From: Cephalotrichum gorgonifer
Lineage: Eukaryota; Ascomycota; Sordariomycetes; Microascales; Microascaceae
Assembly (NCBI GenBank): GCA_900312665.1
Contig: ONZQ02000012.1
Coordinates: forward strand, 762,907-826,906
Reading direction: 5' to 3'
DNA: 64,000 bases
Part shown: positions 22,530-34,708 of the stretch, one piece after another
Layout: each line of letters begins with the position of its first letter
Position numbering within the stretch: position 1 is the first letter of the stretch
Program-made: the position numbers and the translations under genes
The notes under the pieces: generated by a model
What the model saw: the letters and a program-made list of their open reading frames with translations, nothing else
The model's database searches: none
What the model was told of the DNA's origin: nothing

Positions 22530-23771
22530 ATGTCATCTCAAACAAGGATTGCCATCGTTGGCGCAGGTCCTTCTGGGCTGACGATGGGACTCTTGCTCCA
22601 CAAGCATCACATTCCGTTCACCATTTTTGAGATTCGCCAGAGACCCTCCGAGGAAGAGCTGGCTACACCATCTGGGATGCTTGACCTCCACGAAGAGTCA
22701 GGGCTTGCGGTCATCAGGGAATGTGGGCTGTTTGACGGCTTTGTACCTCTCACCGGAGAATGCACCGAAGACTACATAGTCGCTGAGAGAAACGGAAATG
22801 TCCTCTACTCGAGTCGAGGAGTAGGCGGTCGTCCTGAAATCTCACGGAACAATCTGACCAAGCTCCTGCTCGGCAATATTCCGAAAGAGAGCATTAAATG
22901 GGGCCATGGACTCCTCTCTGCCACGAGCCTCGTCACGCCCGGCCACAGCGAGACCGAGCTCGACTTTGGCACCCACGGCAAGCACAGGTTCGACTTGGTT
23001 GTCGGAGCGGACGGCGCGTGGTCCAAGGTCCGCCGCCTTCTCACGGATGTGGCGCCGCATTTTACCGGCATGCATAGCATCACCGTCACCATCAAGGATA
23101 TAAGCAAAAAGTATCCCCATCTGGCCAAGCTTGTCGGGTCTGGGTCTTTCACCTCGCTCGGGAACAAGCATGCTGTAATATCGCAGCGCGGACCTATCGA
23201 CTCGTCAAGAATCTACCTGTGGCTCACACACCCCGACGAGAACTTCGCCACAACATACGGCTTGGCCGGCAAGCCGGCCTCTAGCGCCAAAGACAAGCTT
23301 CTCAGCGACGACGCGTTGCTGGGTACATTTGGTGATCCGATCAAGGAGTTGGTCGCCACCGCATGTGATGAAGAGTCGGCAGATAGCCGGGGCGCAAACC
23401 TGGATATCAGGGCTCTCTACACACTCCCTTATGGGACCTCCTGGGACCACAAACCTGGCGTAACCCTCATCGGCGACGCTGCCCATCTGATGCTACCTAA
23501 CGGGGAGGGCGTCAACTCTGCCATGTTTGACGCGCTTTTGTTATCCCGAGCGGTTATCGAAACCTACAAGATGACTGGGAAGGATACCCATTCATTCCGA
23601 AGCACGTTTGACCCGTTATTAAAGGAGTTTGAGGCCGGTCTGGTAGAACGGGCAAAGGAGACGGGCAACGAGACGCAGAGTCTGATCGGGACAATGTTTG
23701 GGACAGACGATGCGGCGTACGATTTTGTTAGATTCTTTGAGAGTATGACGCAGCAAAATCCGGAGCAATAA
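22530..23771 (+). CDS. FAD-dependent monooxygenase, TetX/salicylate hydroxylase type
   Basis: This single-exon gene encodes 413 aa, the usual length for class A flavin monooxygenases. The N-terminal dinucleotide fold is V-G-A-G-P-S-G-L (residues 10-17) followed by I-F-E at 32-34, which binds the FAD ribose. The second signature G-A-D-G-A-W-S-K-V-R lies near residues 159-168. The third, G-D-A-A-H-L-M-L-P-N-G-E-G-V-N, starts at residue 315. The pattern around G-M-L-D-L-H and the C-terminal region resemble TetX-like enzymes and fungal secondary-metabolite hydroxylases. The expected reaction is NAD(P)H- and O2-dependent hydroxylation of an aromatic or polyketide-like substrate; the actual substrate cannot be told. 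No biosynthetic cluster partners are adjacent, so detoxification is as likely as synthesis. No signal peptide or membrane anchor is seen. Confidence 0.9.
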   Translation: MSSQTRIAIVGAGPSGLTMGLLLHKHHIPFTIFEIRQRPSEEELATPSGMLDLHEESGLAVIRECGLFDGFVPLTGECTEDYIVAERNGNVLYSSRGVGGRPEISRNNLTKLLLGNIPKESIKWGHGLLSATSLVTPGHSETELDFGTHGKHRFDLVVGADGAWSKVRRLLTDVAPHFTGMHSITVTIKDISKKYPHLAKLVGSGSFTSLGNKHAVISQRGPIDSSRIYLWLTHPDENFATTYGLAGKPASSAKDKLLSDDALLGTFGDPIKELVATACDEESADSRGANLDIRALYTLPYGTSWDHKPGVTLIGDAAHLMLPNGEGVNSAMFDALLLSRAVIETYKMTGKDTHSFRSTFDPLLKEFEAGLVERAKETGNETQSLIGTMFGTDDAAYDFVRFFESMTQQNPEQ

Positions 23772-24331
23772 AGCTATGCTATATATGTAATGTCAGCGTA
23801 TGGAAGAGTATAGGTAGTCCGATAGTTTAATTCATCTCCAAGATAGGCCTCGTTGCTCCCCATCCCTGCCGGCTGCGCCAGTCTCTAAATGTAGTCGCTC
23901 CATACGTGCAATGTCATGAGTAAACCTCCCTCTGACGCTACCCTGGTACGTCGGGATACCGTTTTCTAGAGTGAAGGCGTGTAGCGTGGATCTGCCCATC
24001 CTTTCCCTCTGAAAATTTGCCACAGCCCCTACAGTATATGAGGTGTTAGCAGGAATGTAAGGATTCCTTAAGCTCCGAGTCAGTGGGAACACGTTCCACT
24101 TGCCGCATCTCGTTATTCTCGTCGTGAATCCTGACCGAAGCGGTCCTCTCAGCAGTGTATAAACAATCGGCTTTATAAATACAGCGAGAGAGAAAAAGAA
24201 ATGCCCTCGCACATCAACCGCTCCAAACTATGCTAAGACCCTCTAAACGCCATGCCTCAAAATACATAACCGCGAACCATACGCAAGAAGCAACCCTAGA
24301 GTCAGCATGGCGAAGACCGTAAGATACATCT
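23772..24331. other. 3' flank between convergent monooxygenase and YOS9 genes
   Basis: The genes on either side converge here, so this holds both 3' ends. I see no gene. Confidence 0.4.
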
Positions 24332-25960
24332 CTACAAGTCCTCCGCGATAAAGTACTCCTGGCTCCCTTCCTCCTCTCCCTCATCCCCTCCATCCCCACC
24401 CTTTTCCCCGTCCCTCTCTCTCGAAAGCGTGCCCAAGTTCTCCCCCGGCTCAACATCCACAATCCCCCTAAGCTCCCTGTCCTCTCCCGGCACTTCGACA
24501 ACCTCCAACCTCCATCCCCTATCCCCCGCCAACCCCCTCAGCTCCGTCACCATGTCCTCGACAAAGCTAGGATCCATATCTCGATCGTTGAGCTCCTCCT
24601 CCGAGAGCCTTGTAATCTCGCCCCCTTCCTCCTTACTCTTCCCGCTCGCGACGATCTCCACCAGCGGCTGCGCGTCCGCGGATACCTTCCCCCCTCCACG
24701 CGCATTCGGCATGTAGCTCCTCGGCGCCTCAAGCGTAAATGTCGTATCATCGACGCCCGCGCCCGCGAGTATGTTATGCCCACCGACGATGACGCCCCCT
24801 ACGACAGGTGGGTGCACGAGGCTGGTCGACCCCAGAACCTGCCCTTTCGGCGGCCGACCCCCGCCAAGCGTCTTCGCGCGCGGGAGGCTGCTCTCCCCCG
24901 CGCCTACGTCGCCAGGCGGGAGGATGGGACGGCAGGTAATGGGGTTGCTCGTGGTCTCCCGCGGTGGGAGGAACGCCGGGAGGTCGCAGAGCCGCGGGGT
25001 GTTGATGACCATTAGGTACGCGCACGTCGTGACCTCCTTAATCAAGGCTATGGCATCCGCGGCGGCGCCGGGCGCGCAGTGGTACTGCACCTCTATCGTG
25101 CGCTCGCGACCAGTGAGGTCGCATATCGTCCCGCCTGCGAGCCGCTGCACGAGGTACCGCTGATCACCCTGGATCTGCAGCTCGGTGTTCGGCGGCACCA
25201 CGGAGGAGGACGACTCCCCGTCCTTCCCGCCGTCTCTGGCAGGGGTGCTGGGAGCCCGCCCGAGCATAAAGGCTAGCGTTTCGGGGTCCTGAACGGGGGC
25301 CATTCCGGCAGGGACCTGCGGGAGGGCGTGGTACTGGACGATGTTCTTGCCGTAGCAGAAGCGGTAGCTCCACCACCCAGGCATGAAGTAGAGGCATTTG
25401 CTTCCCATGGGCGCCAGGAGCTCCCAGCCCCTCTCGGACGCTCTCTCGAGCTCCTTAGCCTCCTTGGCCCTGGCGAGCTCCGCCGCCGTCTGGTTCTCTG
25501 GGCGTGGCTCGTCGAACTGCGGTATCGAGCAGAGGTACTTGTTGGGTGGCATGTTCATAATCTCGTAGCTGAAGCTCGGAGCTTCCCCGCCCGTGGCTGC
25601 GTCCTCACTTGCGGATTCAGCCTCCTGGTTCGCGGCGCGGTAGTGTGTCGCTAGGTCCGACTCAGCGGAGAAGTCGGCGCTGTAGGTGGAATAGGCGGCG
25701 CCATTGCCGTGCTCGAGGAGCGATTGAGCTTCCTGTTCTGAGACGAAGCTGTCGGAGAAGATGACTTCAAACTGTGGTGCCGTTGGTGTTAATCATATGT
25801 GCAGCTAGAGGTGTGAAAAAAACTCCTCGGGGGAGGGTGGGTTAGAGGTGGGTGTACGAACCTGGGGATGTGCGAATGGATCGTCGTGGATGCTGAAGGC
25901 CGGCTGGCGCGCTAGACATAGCCGGCCAAGCACTAGTAGAGAAAGGTTGAGACGGCGCAT
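24332..25960 (-). CDS. yos9: ER lectin YOS9 (OS-9 homolog, MRH domain)
   Basis: There are two exons, 25960-25862 and 25771-24332. The 90-nt intron has donor GTTCGT, a GATTAAC branch-like site and acceptor ACAG, giving 512 aa. Exon 1 encodes a signal peptide (M-R-R-L-N-L-S-L-L-V-L) and F-S-I-H-D-D. Residues about 145-300 form the mannose-6-phosphate-receptor-homology domain: G-W-E-L-L, W-W-S-Y-R-F-C-Y-G, G-D-Q-R-Y-L-V-Q, G-T-I-C-D-L-T-G-R-E-R and a C-A-Y segment ending T-P-R-L-C. OS-9 lectins recognise trimmed mannose glycans on misfolded glycoproteins for HRD1 ER-associated degradation. The tail is acidic and ends A-E-D-L rather than a classical K/H-D-E-L. An in-frame ATG also exists at 25972. 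Confidence 0.88.
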
Positions 25961-28900
25961 GGTGCCGTACATGCTATGGCTGTATTTACATGAATGGGAA
26001 AATATAATCAAATGGGGCGATTTGGACTTGCCCTTGGGGCGCGTTGTTGGAGAGGCATCCTGCTACGTCACCCAGATCAGCTCGGATAGCTTGGGGAAAG
26101 TGGCATCTTCGCTGGCCCGACGATTTACCGGACGCGGGGCTACGCGTCAAGCATTCCACAAGTAATAGAGCTAACGCACAACTGTAGTCAGCTGACCGCT
26201 CCTGGCCGTGGTTTTACAGGTAACTTGTATCATGGGGTGGTCACCAGATCGAAGCCATCGCATCCTCACCGAATCAACTACTGGCGGCACTTATCTTCTG
26301 GGTCTCGCCGATCAAATCTATATTGATGCCCGATCGGTACATGAAATAAGGAACCCGTGAACCTTGTCTCGCAAGACTGCGACCCATTTCAAGATTCTCG
26401 GAAGTCGAGAAGCCAGAGCCCACATCCTTCCGATCCGATCTGGAAAAAAAGACAGAGGCGGACCAGTTGCCCCGGTCACACAGAATCAGGCAAACGAGGG
26501 ATCAGGATCTGTTTTGCTTTTCCGCTCGTTCCGCGCTGGTCCAATGGATGGCATGGCCGGAGTTTTCATCACAACCGGGGTTCTACAGCATAATGTGGGG
26601 TGACGTGAGCTGCACTAGAAGATGCACATTTGGGCAACCAGAGGCATGCCTACGGACCTTTCGATTGGCTTGCAGATCTGCGGTGTTGAGCATCGAAGCT
26701 TGTGGGATGTGTATGATGGGGGATATTCGGCGGGGGGGTTGGGTGGGTGTTTGCCCAATGAATGACCCGCAGTCGAGGTGATTGATTGACCGAGAAAATG
26801 GCTTACGGTAAGGTATTACACCCCTCCCCACCAAGAATCGAGGTGGTATTTGCTGGCGCGGCCCAACCGGGCAGAAGCGAAGATGTTACAGTGACAGACT
26901 CTGGGATATTGAGACGGGACGACAGAGTGTGGAGGGATGCCAATATCCTTGTGGATAGGTTCCCTAGGTTGTCAAATGGCGCAAGGCGCTCTCCAAGGCA
27001 TCATTCCTCGCCAGGGGTCCCAGGTCACGCCCGGCAACTGGAATCCGAGAGGTTTGGCCGTGGGCTCGCTCACAAGGCTCGATGGGCTGTGCCTAGCGTG
27101 CAGATATGGAGTTTCGGGGAGCAGGGAATTGACTGGTGCATGTGGGAGACTAATTACTGCTTGCCATATTGATTATTTAGCAGCCGACAGGCAAGATACG
27201 ACTGGGCCATTCGGTGAGTGAAGCAGTATAACTCAAGAATGACGGCTCCATAGTACCGCGCACGCTTATCTCGGTCTTCGAAATGGGATACCGCGATCTG
27301 GCTGTGCTATAATATTGATATGACGCTGGGAGGGATGGCGCGCTACTCTAACTGGGGAATAGTGGGTAAGACGGAGCAACCCAGCGCCAAGAGGCAGTGA
27401 GCCCAGCAGCGTCGTGTGGTCCCAGCAAGTGCCACAGGTATCCCCCATCTTATGCGAATACTTGTGCTGCTGTGTGCATACCTTGTACACCAGTACATCC
27501 CAAGGGACTGCTCGCCTCACCCTTTCTCGACTTATCCTGACCAATCAATTCTGACCCACCGGTCTGCCAACGCAGAAAGTAGGGCGAGCAGCGCAGCCCG
27601 TTGGGCGTTGTTGATCGGGGAGGGACGAGTCACTGCGCGCATTACTTGTACAGATTTACAGTGCAGGTGTGTTCCAGGATGGAGCACTGAGAGCATTTCG
27701 GATGCCCCAGGCGCCGGAATCGCGATTTGGCGAGACCTGCGCCGTGGACTTACCTGGATGAAGTTGTTGCTACTGGGGTGGAGAGGTGTGTGCGCCTGCT
27801 TTCAGCACTCCGTGTTAATTAATTCTGCCCAGGGGATATTGCTCGTCGCATCCCCAATGTCCGCTCACGAAGATCACCCTAAGAGCCTCAGAAGGCTCTT
27901 ACCACCGGAGGGAAGGTATCGGGCATCGGAGGCGCCTATCTACTGTGCACAACTGTGCAGCAAGGGTATGGTTTGACAAGCGTACGGAAAAAGGGTTCGT
28001 AAAGGACAGAGTAAAGAATGGGCTACGGGAGCCGACGCATCGCGAAGCTGAAGCATTGAGGGCCAGAGAAGGGAAAAGGGGGGGGGGTTTCTTGCCTCCG
28101 AGTCCGGCCCTGAGCTCGTGGGCCGTGAAAGGGGGAGGGAGCGACTTTCCGCGGGAGTTCGTGGAAACCCAAAAGAAGCAAGTCGGCATGAGCAAACAAC
28201 AAGCATCATCCCACCCAGTCGGATCACAGACAATTCACCAACTCGGCGTCACGAGGGGGGACCGACACCGGGCGAATCAGCGCCCACCTGGCCGTGGCGC
28301 AGAGGTGGTCGTCATCAACCCAGCGGGCACCCGGAAAGTCTCCTGCAGCATGTCTTTGCACATCTGCCCGTCCATCCGCCCTCCATCTCGTCGTCTTGGG
28401 CTTGGCTGGCAAGAAGTAGTGGCCACACCACTCGACGCCCAGGAGACGGGCGATGCCGGTATTATTCAGTGCCCGAACTCTGGTTCGTCCCACACTTTAT
28501 TCCAGGGCCCCACTTCGGCCGACTATCCCTTGAAGTCCTAGACACCTCCCTCCAACCCGAGTGCATGCCACATCCGAGAATCCTGCATCTCATGATGCAA
28601 CCATTCAACCTACCTCTGAGCCAGGCCCTTGCGTTTGTGGTCCAAAAGGATCCCCTGGTGTTAGTTCCAGCCGAGCTTGTACGAGGGCTCTTACGTCGTA
28701 TCTTTCACTCCTACCCCCTTCCGTCGTGTTTCTGGCGCCCCAGAAGCCTTCTGCGCAACCTCGGATGGCGGGCTTGCCTCCTGGTGAACTTGCGCAACTC
28801 GGCCAATTTGCTCCCCTGCCTGTGTATCCGTCTCCTGACGAGTTTCTGGACAACCTTAGGCTCAGTCCTTTCCCCTGTGATCCGTAATACGTACGGAGCA

Positions 28901-29824
28901 CTCCGTATAAGGAAACGAGTATCAGACGCCGCTCCTCCCCCGGTGGCCAGAGTGGAGACCGATGTCACATCCCCTGCCCATCCCCGGGTCCCCTTGATCG
29001 CCGAGGATCCACCCATTTTGCAGGGATCAACGCCATGGCCACGGGGGCTGCTGGCATCAAACGCGACCATTCCCGAAACGGAGTATTAGCTTTAGCTATG
29101 AGGTATAATACTGGTGCTCGTATGCATCCGCGGCAATCGAGGACTGCATCCCGAGAAAGTACCAGTGTACATCCTTGTTTGCGTACCTCGAGTCGAGGGA
29201 TATACACCCCACCTCCAGCACCAGGCTCTCGTCAATCACCAGTACCACCGTTCAAGCAAGCCATCCCAGCTGCATGGGGGTGCTAGCCACATCGCGACGC
29301 CTCACTTTGACTGGTCAACCTACTCCGTCGTTCCCGATTGTCTCGTCTCCCTCACCAAGTATTAATCCGGTGACCCTGTCCTCTCCTTTCCACCCTGCCT
29401 TCTCCTGTTGTCCCCCCTTCTCGATTTTGACCTATAACCGGGACCTTGAAATCGTACCTTACAAATACCAATCAACAGCTATTACCCCCTTTCTCTTTCG
29501 TTGTGAAGAGAGAGGTGATCTGCCTGCTTAAGTTTCCATTTCCACCCTCAACTCTCGACGGCAAGCGGCCTGATCAGAGCCCAAACCTCCCCTTTGCCCA
29601 AGTTGGGCCTGTCATTTTCGCACTTTCAGATTTCGCCTCATCTTCGAGGCACAACGGGACTCGGGATTTCTCGGGCTTCGCCAGACCTCGCTTGACCGAG
29701 AACGCATTGCTTCACGCCGCCTAGCTGCCTAGCCGACCACATAACCCAACGTGCAACTCTCTGCAGCCCAACGCGATCGCCTATAGCCCTTATAACTCCC
29801 CAACAAGGGCCGAGAACAACCAAG
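25961..29824. other. Large intergenic region between YOS9 and the zinc-finger gene
   Basis: About 3.9 kb contain only scattered frames on both strands with no domain or consistent codon pattern. A palindromic TACGGAGCACTCCGTA word lies near 28892. The last several hundred bases are CT-rich and form the leader of the zinc-finger gene. I see no supported gene. Confidence 0.4.
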
Positions 29825-32045
29825 ATGGCATTTACAAACCAACATGCACAACTCGAACGCGAGCTTGAAGATATACAAATGAAGCAACAGGAGTTTAATG
29901 AACGAGAACGTCGTGTCCGCGAGGAACTTGAAAGGGTCAACGCGTCCTCATCACCCATCGCCATCAATACCAACGCCCGCTTATCGCACCAAAACGGCGG
30001 CGATATGTCCTTCTCAGCCGGTGGCAGCTACCAGCTCGCTGGTGGAGACGGATGGCGGTATCAGTCCGGCTCTGCCCCGACTAACCGGGCCACCTTGGCT
30101 ATGACGCCGCGTAGTCAGTCCAATGTCGGAGTACGCATGAGTGCCCTTTCCGTGAGGCCAGACACGAACATGGTTGTATGTTACGCTCCTTTTCCCCCTC
30201 CCCAACGCGAGTCCTGGATTCTTAGTTTAGATGGGCTTTGTAACGCAGAAGTTAACTATCCCTCAGCGATCACGCTCAAGCATCTCTGCACTTTCTCACC
30301 CCATGAGCCGAAGCGTCTCTCAGACCTCCGACCTGTCGAGGGCTCCGCTCAACCCCAACAACGCATCCTTGTTCCCTGGTGCCAACACCGGCATGATGGA
30401 CCGCCTTCGCGAGCACGAGTCCGCCAGCTCACAGCTGCACGGGGGCCGCGCTCGCCACTGGGCAGGCCGCCTTGCAGAGGTGCACGAGGACCCGCTCCCC
30501 GACATCGGTCAGAACCCGATGGACTACATCATGTCCAACGAGGATGACAGCAGCTCCTACGGGTCCACGTCGTTCTCAGGGGCTACGTACTACACCCCTA
30601 ACCACAGCACCGGCGACTATTTGCAGTACCCTACCGTCCTGACCTCTATCACTTCCTCGACCCCCTCCCTGGTGTCGAATGTTGACTCCGCCGCCGCGCC
30701 CGAGGCGGTGCCGCTCACGAGAGACAACAGCTTCGTTGGTGACTCCTTCGCGGACACATTCGAGATCGCCAGGCTGGACTCGACCGACCTATCCATCACC
30801 AGGAGCGCGAGCCAGGATCCCTTCGGCCGAGACTTCTCCCACCAGCAGTTTAACGCCGGTGCGAAGCACCCCATCGCCGCCGCCGGCAACTCGTACCTCT
30901 TCGGTGTCGGCGCCAACCTCGCGGGTCCACCGACTGCCCAGAACTACCCCGACCCGGACGATGCCGCGTCGGCTGATATGCGTCGTTCCATCTCGAACAC
31001 TAGCATCAGGTCCACGGGCTCGAACCAGGAACGTCGCGCTAAGGAGGCGCGAGAACGGCAAGTCCAGAACGGCTTGCGCAACACCATCGCGCCAAAGCCC
31101 ACCGCCTCCTCCTCGCTGGATAAGAAGCACGCCGCCGCGCCCGCCGCAACACCGGCTTCGCACCACGCTGTCAAGAAGGAAGGTAGTGGTCGTACGGCCG
31201 TGGCGCCGAGCACCGGCAAGGGGCAGTACCAGCGGCCCAAGCACCCCAAGGTCTACTGCGATCGGTGTCCCGGATCGGACGGCTTTCGAGGGGAACACGA
31301 GCTCCGGCGGCACGTAAATTCGAAGCACTCGGCCACGGTGGTCAAGTACGTCTGCTGCGACCCGGCAGAGTCCGGTGTGAAGGCAGGCGTGGCAGCCGTG
31401 AACCCTCTCTCCAAATGCAAATCCTGCGTCGCGAACAAGCAGTATGGTGCGTACTACAACGCCGCTGCGCACCTCCGAAGGGCCCACTTCCGCAAGCGGG
31501 CCTCGAGGGGGCGGGCTGCGGGCAAGGCCGGCGAGGAGACCGAGCGAAGGGCGGGGAAGGGAGGCGGGGATTGGCCCCCCATGGAGGAGCTGAAGCACTG
31601 GATGCGCAAGGTCCATGTGCGAGGCAATGTCATTGTCGGCGTGGAGACTGAGGACGGCAGCGGGACCTTCGCCCCCCAGGACATCGACCTGGCGACGTAC
31701 GGCAACGGGGGTGGCTTGGATTACTCCGGCCTTGACGCTAGCCCGGGGAATTACCCCCCCATGCTGCCGGAGCTGGCAGTCGACGTGTCCGGGGATGGTT
31801 CATCTACTGAGGGCGGGCTGATGGCTCCGCCTTCGGCTGGTGGGCTCTCCCCATTCTCATCGTTCTCCCCGTTCTCGCCGTCTGTTCCGTCCATGTCGCC
31901 TCTGGAGCAAGAGCTCGGCTTCCAGGACGAGGAGTCGTTCGGCGCCCTGTCTTCCGGCGGGAGCCACTCGATGTCGCCGGCTGGTGCAGGGTACATGGAG
32001 TTCCAGCCCATGGACGAGTACAACATGGGGCTGAGCGGGGTCTGA
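29825..32045 (+). CDS. C2H2-type zinc-finger protein
   Basis: There are two exons, 29825-30175 and 30267-32045. They are joined by a 91-nt intron (donor GTATGT, acceptor CTCAG, phase 0), giving 709 aa. Residues 1-40 form a charged helix likely to be a coiled coil. The middle is long and Ser/Asn-rich. At about residues 447-525 lie Y-C-D-R-C-P ... H-E-L-R-R-H-V-N-S-K-H, a C2H2 finger, and a second Cys/His cluster (Y-V-C-C-D, C-K-S-C, H-L-R-R-A-H-F). This resembles fungal DUF7896-type zinc-finger proteins. The C-terminus is Ser/Pro/Gly-rich and acidic, like an activation region. A nuclear regulatory role is inferred. The frame before the intron continues as plausible sequence to a stop, so I chose the splice that connects to the conserved part. 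Confidence 0.82.
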
Positions 32046-34708
32046 GTACCCTCTACGGGCGATCCCCTTCCCCTCCCCCTCCCGCTTGTTACTCTATCGC
32101 CCTCCCTCCCCTCCCGATATCGTCCGAGGTCGATATACTGGACTGATTGTGGTTTGGATGGAAGATGATTGTGTTCTCCCCTGGTGTACTACCTCTTACC
32201 CCTCGCCTGACCCTTGTTTTTACGCCCTCGACAAAGCCCCCTTGCTCTTTACTTTCTTTCTCCTTTCTTTTCTTTTGCACTTCCTTCTATTTTTCCTTAT
32301 TTCGGATACATCTGTATCCCAGATGTGTTACTTGTCTTCACGATGTTTGGCCGCCGTTTATCACATGTCTTTTTCGGTTTCACCGCGAGTCCTTCAGTCA
32401 CCGTCACCCATCTCATTCCTTTGGGGTTTCGGAGTGCCTTCGTCTCCTAGCCTTTTCACCCTCATCTGTTGACCCATCTCATTATGCTTGCCTCTCCTTC
32501 AGATTTTGTCAAGATCCAGTTATGGGCTTCAGCTCGCTGTGGTCGTTTCATCTGAGGGCGGCAGGGGATACGTTTTCTATGCACATCATCACATTAGTAC
32601 ACCAGGGAGACACACACACGCCAGCACCAAACCAGCCGACGGCCGCGAACCACGCACCAAGCCGCAAACTACGCAACAAGAGCGCTACCAGCGCCAAACC
32701 CAGAGAGGCAAGCTCAACCCTGGCCCCGTGCCCCACGCGAGTTCTGCTCTCAACACTCTACGGAGTGGCACGGAAGACAACGATGCCGTCTTCCGTGATT
32801 AACGTTTACCGCCATATTCAACTGCTTCTACCCCAGAAATCCCAATCCCAGTCACGGGTGAGGGACCAACGACCCCTGGGGCGGGAAAAGGGGCGGTTAT
32901 CCCGAGGAGGACCTCCGACTCGGGCATACGTACGAAATATCCTTCAACAATGGAAGAGGGTTCTTTACGGAAGTTTGGACCCAACCATACGTTTCTCAAT
33001 GGGGTCTCGACGGAAGTCCAGGCCCAACCATACGTTTTTCTAGGGCCCCCCTACGGAAGTTGGGGACACACGAAACCATACGTTACATCCACAAACCCAG
33101 ACGTTTCTGCTTCACTCCTTCGTAAGAGGAAGCTTCGGGCTCCGCGAGGAGTCTTTCGAATCGGGTTGTCAGATATCAACCCATATACTTTCTTACGTTT
33201 CTTCTCTTCTCTCCCCTTCAGCATGGACTGAGGAGGACATCAAGATTTCTTAATGAATTTGGCATTGAGCGCGGAGTTTTTTTTTTTTCATGTACAAAAC
33301 GGAACACTGGCCCGGAGCCGGCATGACTGACGGATTACGGATTTGCATCACTACGGAGTCTGTGTCTTTCTACCTAGACCAGGACTTGGGCATATCATGA
33401 ATGGGATAACGAGGAGTTTTTGATTTTTGGGTACAGGGTGCCCTGGGGAGACAGGCAAAACAGAGCCTTTCAGAACATGAGGGTACAACAATGGCGTTTT
33501 GGATATTTCACTCTGGATTTGGCATGTAGCATTACGAGAGAGGGACTGGAGAGGCAGATTACGAGGAGGAGGAAGTGACCCCGGCCCAACAGGAACGGAG
33601 GTAGTCTGGTGGTGAATTGAAGATCTTTGTGTGTGAGTTGGCAAAATGCTAACTTCATGCTGCAACCAAACCAAAAATCCCTAGATTCTACTCTTATGCA
33701 TCTTTTTGTGTTCTAAAGCTCTACTCCATTCAGAGAACAGAGGTAAGCATTCGTGAACCACCAGCAGCAATAGCCGCATGTCCCTCGAAGTGGAGTAAAT
33801 GAAGAAAGTCACGTGCACTCACCAGCAAGTGAAAGATCGTGTGTGAATGACTGTATTTGATTACCTAAGCCTCCACTTTAACCGAATTCTAGAGAAGGTT
33901 GATCAGGTTCTTTCTCTAGATTCAAATCACCGAACCTCCCCTTGCCCATCCACCTTTCTGTTCTTAATCCATTAGTCCTCACCATCTGGGCACATCCCCT
34001 CCAGATCAGAAACAACTTCGACGCGATCTTGACATCCTTCACCTACTCTCCGACTAAGGTGATAGAAGCGCGGGAGTCGATCTCTCTCTTTTTCTTTGTG
34101 CGCGTCGCAACGCGAAGCTTGACTCGCGAAATTTCAGGTATCCTTTGACGCTGCCGCCGACCTTTGACGTTGCCTACGCCTACGCCCGACCTCTACCATA
34201 TCGCGGCCGCTTTAAAATCATCCGAGAGAGTCGAGAAGACTCTTCGTGACGCTCATTTGTTTCTTGCGCCCCAAGGAAGTACCATCGAACCGTCTAATCC
34301 GCGTTTTGAGGCATTCCAGTCCAGAACGGCAAAACTCGTGTCTTGTTTTTGACCAAACGGGCACAGACTGGGACAAAAGATCATTGAGGGATCTGGGCAT
34401 GCTTGATTTAGAACAAATCACTGCTTGATAACCTTTTTTTGACTTGTCAATTCAATCTTACCAGAGCTGTCTCGTCTCAACTTGATACCACCTTCTCTTC
34501 GCATGCGCTCTTGAAAACAATAATCATCTGAGGCGCCCATTCTTCTGGAAACCAGAGTGGAAAACCCCCCGTTGGTGACACACACATCTCGTCAGGCCTG
34601 CTTTTTAGATCCAGAGAATCACTTTCGCCTTGAGTCTTAGTCCCCAGTGTTTAATTTTGTCGCTGTTATCACTTCTCTCCTCGGGACCTCACAGCCTTGA
34701 CTGCAGCC
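32046..34708. other. Intergenic region between the zinc-finger and KH-protein genes
   Basis: About 2.7 kb without a supported gene. It holds the 3' flank of the zinc-finger gene (with a 43-bp repeat at 32966-33094) and a long leader/promoter of the KH gene. A poly-T run lies near 33278. Confidence 0.4.
32966..33094. repeat. Three imperfect 43-bp tandem repeats
   Basis: Units begin at 32966, 33009 and 33052 with TACGGAAGTTTGG-like words, followed in each case by a run containing ACCATACGTT. Divergence between copies is moderate. They lie in the non-coding region 3' of the zinc-finger gene. Confidence 0.7.

Noticed and set aside
28118..29089. 323-codon plus-strand frame
   Set aside because: Composition is inconsistent along its length, overlapping minus-strand frames are similar in length, and no domain is visible.
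32147..33043. 298-codon plus-strand frame 3' of the zinc-finger gene
   Set aside because: It is low-complexity, runs through the 43-bp repeats, and looks like UTR/intergenic sequence.
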